The position numbers and the translations under genes were made by a program. Under the pieces are notes generated by a model. The model was not told the DNA's origin. It saw only the letters and a list, made by a program, of their open reading frames with translations, and did not search any database. Shown one piece after another: positions 58,269 to 64,000 of a stretch of DNA of 64,000 nt (the first letter of the stretch is position 1; every line of letters starts with the position of its first letter). The stretch is from Pseudomonas mandelii. GTDB taxonomy: Bacteria > Pseudomonadota > Gammaproteobacteria > Pseudomonadales > Pseudomonadaceae. Location of the stretch: positions 3,255,501-3,319,500 of the forward strand of contig NZ_LT629796.1 in assembly GCF_900106065.1 (NCBI RefSeq), read 5' to 3'.

Positions 58269-60833
58269 ATGCGCATAGATCGTTTAACCAGCAAATTGCA
58301 GTTAGCTCTATCCGACGCCCAATCGCTGGCCGTCGGCCTTGACCATCCCGGCATCGAGCCGGCGCACTTGATACAGGCCATGCTTGAACAGCAGGGTGGT
58401 TCGATCAAGCCCCTGCTGATGCAGGTCGGTTTTGACGTCAACAGCTTGCGTAAAGAGCTGACCAAAGAGCTCGACCAGCTCCCGAAAATCCAGAACCCGA
58501 CCGGCGACGTGAACATGTCGCAGGATCTGGCGCGCCTGCTTAACCAGGCCGATCGCCTGGCCCAGCAGAAGGGCGATCAGTTCATCTCCAGTGAACTGGT
58601 GTTGCTCGCCGCGATGGACGAGAACAGCAAGCTCGGCAAATTGCTGCTCGGTCAGGGCGTCAGCAAAAAAGCCCTCGAAAACGCGATCACTAACCTGCGT
58701 GGTGGCGAAGCGGTCAATGACGCCAATCACGAAGAGTCGCGCCAGGCGCTGGATAAATACACCGTCGACCTGACCAAGCGTGCCGAAGAAGGCAAGCTCG
58801 ACCCGGTGATCGGCCGTGACGACGAAATTCGCCGGACGATCCAGGTCCTGCAACGTCGCACCAAGAACAACCCGGTGCTGATCGGTGAGCCTGGCGTGGG
58901 TAAAACCGCCATTGCCGAAGGCCTGGCCCAGCGCATCATCAACGGTGAAGTGCCGGACGGTCTCAAGGGCAAGCGCCTGCTGTCCCTGGACATGGGGTCG
59001 CTGATTGCCGGTGCCAAGTACCGCGGCGAGTTCGAAGAACGCCTGAAATCGCTGCTCAACGAGCTGTCGAAGCAGGAAGGGCAGATCATTCTGTTCATCG
59101 ACGAACTGCACACCATGGTCGGCGCCGGTAAGGGCGAAGGCTCGATGGACGCGGGCAACATGCTCAAGCCTGCGTTGGCACGCGGCGAATTGCATTGCGT
59201 TGGTGCGACCACGCTGAACGAGTACCGCCAATATATAGAGAAGGATGCGGCACTCGAACGACGCTTCCAGAAAGTCCTGGTGGACGAGCCGAGCGAAGAG
59301 GACACCATCGCGATTCTGCGGGGCCTCAAAGAGCGTTATGAGGTTCACCACAAAGTCGCGATCACCGACGGTGCCATCATTGCCGCGGCCAAGCTCAGCC
59401 ATCGCTACATTACCGACCGTCAATTGCCGGACAAGGCCATCGACCTGATCGACGAAGCGGCCAGCCGTATCCGCATGGAGATCGACTCCAAGCCGGAGGT
59501 CCTCGACCGTCTGGAGCGCCGTCTGATTCAGCTGAAGGTGGAATCCCAGGCGCTGAAGAAAGAAAGCGACGACGCGGCGAAGAAACGTCTGGAGAAGTTG
59601 CAGGAAGAAATCGTTCGACTCGAACGTGAGTATTCGGACCTCGAAGAAATCTGGAACTCGGAAAAAGCCGAGGTACAGGGTTCTGCGCAGATCCAGCAGA
59701 AAATCGAACAGTCCCGTCAGGAACTGGAAGCCGCGCGCCGTAAAGGTGATCTGAACCGCATGGCCGAGCTGCAATACGGGGTGATCCCGGACCTGGAGCG
59801 CAGCCTGCAAATGGTCGACCAGCATGGCAAAAGCGAAAACCAGTTGCTTCGCAGCAAGGTGACTGAAGAAGAAATCGCTGAAGTCGTCTCGAAGTGGACC
59901 GGCATTCCGGTGTCGAAAATGCTCGAAGGCGAGCGCGACAAGCTGATGAAGATGGAAAGCCTGTTGCACCAGCGTGTGATTGGTCAGGACGAAGCGGTGA
60001 TCGCCGTTTCCAACGCGGTGCGGCGTTCCCGGGCCGGGTTGTCCGACCCGAATCGTCCGAGCGGTTCGTTCATGTTCCTCGGCCCGACCGGTGTCGGTAA
60101 AACCGAGCTGTGCAAGGCGCTGGCCGAGTTCCTCTTTGATACGGAAGAGGCGATGGTGCGGATCGACATGTCCGAGTTCATGGAGAAACATTCCGTGGCC
60201 CGGCTGATCGGTGCGCCACCGGGCTACGTGGGCTATGAAGAGGGCGGTTACCTGACTGAGGCGGTGCGTCGCAAGCCTTACTCGGTGATCCTCCTGGACG
60301 AGGTCGAGAAGGCCCACCCGGATGTGTTCAACATCTTGCTGCAAGTGCTGGAAGATGGCCGCTTGACCGACAGCCATGGCCGCACGGTAGATTTCAAGAA
60401 CACCGTGATCGTCATGACCTCCAACCTGGGCTCGGTGCAGATCCAGGAACTGGTCGGTGATCGGGAGGCGCAACGTGCGGCGGTGATGGATGCGATTTCC
60501 ACGCACTTCCGGCCGGAGTTCATCAACCGGGTCGACGAAGTGGTGATCTTCGAGCCGTTGGCGCGGGATCAGATCGCGGGCATTACCGAGATCCAGTTGG
60601 GTCGTCTGCGCAGTCGCCTGACTGAGCGCGAGTTGAAACTGGAGCTGAGTCCAGAGGCCATGGACAAGCTGATCGCGGTGGGTTACGACCCGGTGTACGG
60701 CGCACGACCGCTCAAACGAGCGATTCAGCGCTGGATCGAGAACCCGCTGGCACAGCTGATTCTGTCCGGTCGATTCATGCCTGGCGACACGGCTGTCGGC
60801 AAGGTGGAGAACGACGAGATCGTATTTGCCTGA
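58269..60833 (+). CDS. clpB: Disaggregase ClpB
   Basis: Hsp104-type AAA+ chaperone that resolubilises aggregates with DnaK; 854 residues. N-domain 1-145, Walker A 1 GEPGVGKT (206-213), middle coiled coil (about 410-525), Walker A 2 GPTGVGKTE (about 604), and [13 protein letters not shown] pore loop. The second ATPase region ends with [17 protein letters not shown]. Full length by the family standard. Confidence 0.98.
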   Translation: MRIDRLTSKLQLALSDAQSLAVGLDHPGIEPAHLIQAMLEQQGGSIKPLLMQVGFDVNSLRKELTKELDQLPKIQNPTGDVNMSQDLARLLNQADRLAQQKGDQFISSELVLLAAMDENSKLGKLLLGQGVSKKALENAITNLRGGEAVNDANHEESRQALDKYTVDLTKRAEEGKLDPVIGRDDEIRRTIQVLQRRTKNNPVLIGEPGVGKTAIAEGLAQRIINGEVPDGLKGKRLLSLDMGSLIAGAKYRGEFEERLKSLLNELSKQEGQIILFIDELHTMVGAGKGEGSMDAGNMLKPALARGELHCVGATTLNEYRQYIEKDAALERRFQKVLVDEPSEEDTIAILRGLKERYEVHHKVAITDGAIIAAAKLSHRYITDRQLPDKAIDLIDEAASRIRMEIDSKPEVLDRLERRLIQLKVESQALKKESDDAAKKRLEKLQEEIVRLEREYSDLEEIWNSEKAEVQGSAQIQQKIEQSRQELEAARRKGDLNRMAELQYGVIPDLERSLQMVDQHGKSENQLLRSKVTEEEIAEVVSKWTGIPVSKMLEGERDKLMKMESLLHQRVIGQDEAVIAVSNAVRRSRAGLSDPNRPSGSFMFLGPTGVGKTELCKALAEFLFDTEEAMVRIDMSEFMEKHSVARLIGAPPGYVGYEEGGYLTEAVRRKPYSVILLDEVEKAHPDVFNILLQVLEDGRLTDSHGRTVDFKNTVIVMTSNLGSVQIQELVGDREAQRAAVMDAISTHFRPEFINRVDEVVIFEPLARDQIAGITEIQLGRLRSRLTERELKLELSPEAMDKLIAVGYDPVYGARPLKRAIQRWIENPLAQLILSGRFMPGDTAVGKVENDEIVFA

Positions 60834-60856
60834 CCCGTCACGGCGGTGAAATAAAC

Positions 60857-60886
60857 AAGGCCTCGCATTGCGAGGCCTTTTTTTCG
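60857..60886 (+). terminator. Terminator of clpB
   Basis: AAGGCCTCGC / GCGAGGCCTT with ATT loop, then T-run. Confidence 0.95.
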
Positions 60887-61017
60887 TCAGGTTGTTGAAC
60901 TGAAAGGAAAAGGCTTGTAAAGTGCGCCCCGCAGTAAGTCGCCCGTAAGGGTTTCTGCTCCCCAAGCAGAAATCTGAAATAAGTTGCAAATCATTAACTT
61001 GAATGCAATTTAAGGGG

Positions 61018-61045
61018 TTGACAGAGGTGCTTAAGATTGTAGAAT
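61018..61045 (+). promoter_or_regulatory. Sigma70 promoter of the tRNA operon
   Basis: TTGACA, 16-bp spacer, TAGAAT, followed by AGCGCGCC as a GC-rich discriminator, which is typical for stringently controlled stable-RNA promoters. The transcript would begin about 80 bp before tRNA-Asn. The rest of the 300-bp gap from clpB holds a small hairpin (TTTCTGCT / AGCAGAAA, about 60951-60971) and no ORF I would call. Confidence 0.8.
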
Positions 61046-61133
61046 AGCGCGCCTCAGACACACGAACGCAGCGATGCGAACGGGTCGAAGAGAGTGCAAC
61101 AAAGCGTCAAACGTTGTAATTGAAATATGTAGT

Positions 61134-61209
61134 TCCGTGATAGCTCAGTCGGTAGAGCAAATGACTGTTAATCATTGGGTCCCAGGTTCGAGTCCTGGTC
61201 ACGGAGCCA
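61134..61209 (+). tRNA. tRNA-Asn (GUU)
   Basis: 76 nt, encoded CCA. Acceptor stem TCCGTGA / TCACGGA, anticodon GTT in CTGTTAA, T-loop GGTTCGAGTCC. Confidence 0.97.
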
Positions 61210-61218
61210 ATTTCAAAC

Positions 61219-61295
61219 CGGGGTATAGCGCAGTCCGGTAGCGCGCCTGCTTTGGGAGCAGGATGTCAGGAGTTCGAATCCCCTTACCCCGACCA
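61219..61295 (+). tRNA. tRNA-Pro (UGG), copy 1
   Basis: 77 nt, encoded CCA. Acceptor stem CGGGGTA / TACCCCG, anticodon TGG in CTTTGGGAG, T-loop AGTTCGAATC. Confidence 0.97.
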
Positions 61296-61300
61296 TTTTT

Positions 61301-61376
61301 GGGTCGTTAGCTCAGTTGGTAGAGCAGTTGGCTTTTAACCAATTGGTCGTAGGTTCGAATCCCACACGACCCACCA
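61301..61376 (+). tRNA. tRNA-Lys (UUU)
   Basis: 76 nt, encoded CCA. Acceptor stem GGGTCGT / ACGACCC, anticodon TTT in CTTTTAACC, T-loop GGTTCGAATCC. Confidence 0.97.
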
Positions 61377-61439
61377 TTTTTGAAACCAGTTAACGCTGGG
61401 ATCAGATCTTAAGATCAGACGCCAAAAGCTCTGTTCGCA

Positions 61440-61469
61440 GAAGGCGCCTTTAAAAGGTGCCTTTTTTTT
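61440..61469 (+). terminator. Terminator-like hairpin after tRNA-Lys
   Basis: AAGGCGCCT / AGGTGCCTT (one G-U pair) followed by eight T; it ends 2 nt before tRNA-Pro copy 2. Confidence 0.85.
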
Positions 61470-61471
61470 AC

Positions 61472-61548
61472 CGGGGTATAGCGCAGTCCGGTAGCGCGCC
61501 TGCTTTGGGAGCAGGATGTCAGGAGTTCGAATCCCCTTACCCCGACCA
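61472..61548 (+). tRNA. tRNA-Pro (UGG), copy 2
   Basis: Identical to copy 1 over all 77 nt. It stands alone between two terminator hairpins, so how it is expressed is not obvious. Confidence 0.96.
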
Positions 61549-61552
61549 TATT

Positions 61553-61589
61553 AAAAATCCTCGTATCGAAAGATACGGGGATTTTTTTT
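61553..61589 (+). terminator. Terminator after tRNA-Pro copy 2
   Basis: AAAAATCCTCGTATC, GAAA loop, GATACGGGGATTTTTTTT: strong stem-loop with GNRA loop and T-run. Confidence 0.93.
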
Positions 61590-61629
61590 GTCTGCAAAAA
61601 ACAGCGCTTCCAGGTGTAAATCGCCAGCC

Positions 61630-61666
61630 GAAAAAAAACCGCGTTTCTCGAAGGAAAAACGCGGTT
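61630..61666 (-). terminator. Terminator of the EF-hand gene
   Basis: AAACCGCGTTT / AAACGCGGTTT around a 10-nt loop, T-run on the - strand. Confidence 0.88.
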
Positions 61667-61680
61667 TGATTCCTGAAGGC

Positions 61681-62079
61681 TTAGGCGCCGTCTTGGTCTT
61701 TCAGGTGTTCGAACAGACCTTTTGGCATTTTCTTGCCATTGGCTTCGAAGTTGGCTTTTACGTTGTCGTAAGCCTCTTGCTCGTCGATGAAGCCGTCATG
61801 GTTGGTGTCGATCTTGTCGAAATTGGACTTCGGCGCGACTTTCTGGAATTCGGCGCGGGAGACCTTGCCGTCGCCATCGGTATCGGTCTTCGCCATCGAC
61901 GCATCGCCACACTTGCCTTCGCCACATTTGCCTTCAGGGGTTTTCACCACCTGTTCGGCCGAGGCCAGCAAATAGCCTTGGGTCAACGGCTGCGCAGCGA
62001 ATACGGAACCGGACAACATCATGCCGCCGGCTAAAACAGCGCCGAGCAGGCCAATAGTGTTTTTGGTAGTACGGGACAT
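61681..62079 (-). CDS. Exported EF-hand protein with doubled EGKCG motif (HvfA-like RiPP metallophore precursor candidate)
   Basis: 132 residues. The ATG behind AGGAG gives a long signal peptide (about 1-30, GLLGAVLAGGMMLSGSVFAA). EGKCGEGKCG stands at 49-58 with the only two Cys. EF-hand 1 is DTDGDGKVSRAE (66-77) and EF-hand 2 DTNHDGFIDEQE (91-102). EGKCG repeats mark HvfA/bufferin-type precursors whose Cys are converted by MNIO (DUF692) enzymes to metal-binding thiooxazole or oxazolone-thioamide groups. No MNIO or partner gene is in the window, so modification is only an inference; a plain calcium-binding protein is the alternative. Terminator follows. Confidence 0.82.
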   Translation of the reverse strand: MSRTTKNTIGLLGAVLAGGMMLSGSVFAAQPLTQGYLLASAEQVVKTPEGKCGEGKCGDASMAKTDTDGDGKVSRAEFQKVAPKSNFDKIDTNHDGFIDEQEAYDNVKANFEANGKKMPKGLFEHLKDQDGA

Positions 62080-62290
62080 TTCAATACTCCTGGGTTGCAC
62101 GACACAACCGTTCGATAAAGGACGCCACGTGAGTGCGGCGATAACCGTAGCGGGCGAGTTGCCTTGCTCGGATGTGGCCATTTAAAGGGCGGGGTGTATC
62201 GCTACTGTGTCGCGCAAGGGGGAGTTTGTAAGCGAAGGGGAGGAATCGTGGGGGGAGATACAGTGGGACACACAAGTGGACCGAGGTGCC

Positions 62291-62362
62291 TCATTCGCGG
62301 GCAAGCCTCGCTCCTACAGATCGGTGGTTAACTTGTAGGAGCGAAGCGTGCCCGCGAAGAGG
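62291..62362. repeat. REPIN upstream of the EF-hand gene
   Basis: GCGGGCAAGCCTCGCTCCTA and inverse TAGGAGCGAAGCGTGCCCGC with a short spacer. It is the only structure in the 308-bp gap between the EF-hand gene and the ndh duplicate. Confidence 0.87.
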
Positions 62363-62383
62363 CCCTAATGGACGCTGAAGATG

Positions 62384-62694
62384 TTAATGCAGTTTGAGTC
62401 GCGGCTCAGTCCCGCGCCCAATCTTGCTGCCGAGCATCAACATCGCCGTGCGAAACGCGCCATACAGCGCCATCTGGTGCATGCGATACAGCGACACGTA
62501 AAACATCCGCGCCAGCCAGCCTTCGAGCATCACGCTTCCGGTCAGGTTGCCCATCAAGTTACCCACAGCCGAAAAACGCGACAGTGAGATCAGCGAGCCG
62601 TAGTCGGTGTATTTGTACTCCGGCAACGCCTTGCCTTCGATCCGCAGTTTCAGCGATTTGGCCAGCAACGACGCCTGCTGGTGCGCAGCCTGGG
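62384..62694 (-). pseudogene. Duplicated 3' end of ndh (fragment)
   Basis: The last roughly 100 codons of ndh (QAAHQQASLLAKS to RLKLH and a stop) repeated 894 bp downstream of the intact copy. Bases 62388-62694 match 63282-63588 without gaps; I count 7 mismatches in 307. The reading frame is still open but has no promoter or proper N-terminus of its own; upstream of it the frame runs into unrelated sequence. Confidence 0.9.
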
Positions 62695-62790
62695 TGCTAC
62701 TGATGTGCCGTAGGGGGGAGTGAAGGGATGAAGTTGTGCGGGAAATACAGTAGGGGCAACTATCTAATCTTTCTGCACCGTTAGTCGGTA

Positions 62791-62806
62791 CTGTCATTTA
62801 TGACAG
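62791..62806. repeat. Short perfect palindrome inside the insert
   Basis: CTGTCA, TTTA, TGACAG. It lies in AT-rich sequence about 75 bp before the small insert gene; it could be a protein-binding site or part of an element end. Confidence 0.5.
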
Positions 62807-62882
62807 GTGTAATGAGCTCGCAATCAGACTAAAAACATATTGCAGTTGGCCTCTCTTACTTATTTGAATAAGGAAATTAATC

Positions 62883-63202
62883 ATGTCCAACGAATTCCCC
62901 GGTGGTCCTAATCCTCCTCCAAAACCAGTATCTCCGCCCTACGTCACATCGCCAGCCGAAAACACCAAAGTGGGTCAGAACTTTCGCGTTCAAGGGGGGG
63001 GCACGCTCGTCACCGTGTGCGAGTGGTAACCCCGGGAAAGGAAGATGCTTTGAGTGCTGAGCAGCTTATGGAAGGAAACGGTCATTTCAATTTGCAGATC
63101 AATAAACCGTTATCGAACGGTCAGTTTTGCTTTCAAATTTTGTTATGGAAGGATGGTAATGCGTTGGCACGTAGTCCTACGCACTGTGTTGAAGTGATCT
63201 GA
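62883..63202 (+). pseudogene. Small insert gene interrupted at a run of eight G
   Basis: ATG behind AAGGA (8-nt spacing) opens MSNEFPGGPNPPPKPVSPPY, then TSPAENTKVGQNFRVQ, and stops 13 codons later at 63029. The second frame continues from HARHRVRVVTPGKEDAL to HCVEVI and a stop at 63202. The frames meet at G8 (62994-63001): one G more or two fewer would join them into about 105 residues. The first part resembles the start of bacterial Ig-like domains (SPAEN.KVGQNF.V), a weak match. Followed by a strong terminator. The run could be a phase-variation switch, a fixed frameshift or a sequencing error. Confidence 0.65.
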
Positions 63203-63223
63203 TGACGTGCTGCATCAGCAAAT

Positions 63224-63256
63224 AAAACGCCCGGTTGTAAAACAACCGGGCGTTTT
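63224..63256. terminator. Bidirectional terminator between insert gene and ndh
   Basis: AAAACGCCCGGTTG / CAACCGGGCGTTTT around TAAAA; 14-bp perfect stem, T-runs on both strands. Confidence 0.93.
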
Positions 63257-63277
63257 CATTAGTAACGCACTTACGTA

Positions 63278-64000
63278 CTAGTGCAGCTTCAGCCGCGGCT
63301 CAGTCCCGCGCCCAATCTTGCTGCCGAGCATCAACATCGCCGTGCGAAACGCGCCATACAGCGCCATCTGGTGCATGCGATACAGCGACACGTAAAACAT
63401 CCGCGCCAGCCAGCCTTCGAGCATCACGCTTCCGGTCAGGTTGCCCATCAAGTTACCCACAGCCGAAAAACGTGACAGTGAGATCAGCGAGCCGTAGTCG
63501 GTGTATTTGTACTCCGGCAACGCCTTGCCTTCGATCCGCAGTTTCAGCGATTTGGCCAGCAACGAAGCTTGCTGGTGAGCAGCCTGGGCGCGCGGCGGTA
63601 CGTTGCGATCGGTGCCCGGTTGAGGGCAGGCCGCGCAGTCACCGAAGGCGAAGATGTTTTCGTCGCGGGTGGTTTGCAGGGTCGGCAGCACTTGCAGCTG
63701 GTTGATGCGGTTGGTTTCCAGGCCATCGATATCCTTGAGGAAACCCGGTGCACGAATGCCGGCGGCCCAGACTTTCAGGCTGGCGTTGATCACGTTGCCA
63801 TCGGCAGTGATCAAGCTATCAGCGGTCACTTCGCTGACGGCGGCGTTGGTCATCACATTGACCCCGAGTTTCTCCAGGGTTTTATGCACAGGCCCGCCGA
63901 TGCGTTCCGGCAGGGCTGGCAGCACTCGTGGGCCGGCTTCGATCAGGGTGATGTGCATGTTTTCCGGTTTGATCCGGTCCAGGCCATAGGCCGCCAGCTC
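63278..64000 (-). CDS. ndh: NADH dehydrogenase type II, 5' part beyond window
   Basis: Single-subunit, non-pumping NADH:quinone oxidoreductase at the inner membrane. The 240 visible C-terminal codons hold the second nucleotide domain (HITLIEAGPRVLPALPERI), KVWAAGIRAPGFL, the FAD-contact ENIFAFGDCAACPQPG, and the amphipathic membrane-binding C-terminal helices (about the last 80 residues). The start lies past base 64000. The last 307 bp are the intact partner of the duplicate. Confidence 0.93.
   Translation of the reverse strand, partial: ELAAYGLDRIKPENMHITLIEAGPRVLPALPERIGGPVHKTLEKLGVNVMTNAAVSEVTADSLITADGNVINASLKVWAAGIRAPGFLKDIDGLETNRINQLQVLPTLQTTRDENIFAFGDCAACPQPGTDRNVPPRAQAAHQQASLLAKSLKLRIEGKALPEYKYTDYGSLISLSRFSAVGNLMGNLTGSVMLEGWLARMFYVSLYRMHQMALYGAFRTAMLMLGSKIGRGTEPRLKLH
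63282..63588. repeat. Direct repeat, intact copy (3' end of ndh)
   Basis: Partner of 62388-62694; same orientation, 894 bp apart. The differences cluster at both ends of the repeat, with only one in the middle. Confidence 0.9.

Noticed and set aside
58308..61061. 917-codon open frame antisense to clpB
   Set aside because: Mirror of high-GC codon use; no SD, no recognisable domain, low-complexity His/Arg/Gln/Val composition.
62240..62280. G-rich sequence near the EF-hand gene as a quadruplex or element end
   Set aside because: GGGGGGAG-like runs also occur at 62712-62720, but the flanks do not align well enough to call repeats.
62384..62797. 137-codon frame joining the ndh fragment to insert sequence
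   Set aside because: A chance fusion: the first 35 or so residues are unrelated and no SD precedes them.

Overview
The window reads as chromosomal core DNA of a fluorescent-group Pseudomonas. The evidence is the high GC content and codon use, the many P. fluorescens-type REP/REPIN palindromes, and long runs of genes in an order I remember from P. aeruginosa PAO1: fpr-mscL-katB-ankB-radA-PilZ-cstA-ybdD-yjiA; morA; ispB-rplU-rpmA-obg-proB; rpsT-murJ-ribF-ileS-lspA-fkpB-ispH; minor pilins-pilY1; thiO-pilR-pilS; bamD-rluD-pgeF-clpB; ndh. The species assignment is inference; no search was possible.

Layout. 1-4.9 kb: ferredoxin-NADP reductase (cut by the left edge), MscL, periplasmic catalase KatB with its ankyrin partner, and RadA. 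5-9 kb: a PilZ protein, then a CstA/BtsT-type pyruvate transporter, its small YbdD/YjiX companion and a CobW-type GTPase. 9-13.3 kb: two GntR/FCD regulators beside a DctA-type dicarboxylate symporter with two operator-like palindromes, then glyA. 13.5-26 kb: MorA (PAS-GGDEF-EAL), EttA, a Gre-like protein with a shortened coil, a small lipoprotein, a DUF4105 protein, a DUF3015 protein and a Lon-like protease. 26-31 kb: conserved small proteins, a large unrecognised lipoprotein, a UPF0114 membrane protein, an FKBP isomerase, an iron-regulated small protein with a clear Fur box, and YjdM. 31-44.4 kb: housekeeping genes for quinone side chain, ribosome, proline, lipid II flipping, FMN/FAD, Ile-tRNA, lipoprotein maturation and isoprenoids. 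44.4-55 kb: type IV pilus minor pilins, PilY1, an amino-acid oxidase and PilSR. 55-61 kb: BamD, RluD, PgeF and ClpB with a sigma32 promoter. 61-62 kb: a tRNA cluster (Asn, Pro, Lys, Pro). 61.7-64 kb: an EF-hand protein with a doubled EGKCG motif, then the 3' part of ndh.

The most unusual places are at the right end. The EF-hand protein carries the motif of MNIO-modified metallophore RiPP precursors, but no modifying enzyme is nearby. The last 307 bp of ndh are duplicated, and the two copies bracket an AT-rich insert with one small gene interrupted at a run of eight G. Other points worth a look are a roughly 38% GC patch inside katB, a perfect 19-bp inverted repeat over the morA stop codon, paired palindromes upstream of dctA, a Gre paralogue too short to be a cleavage factor, and a tRNA-Pro duplicated just behind a terminator.
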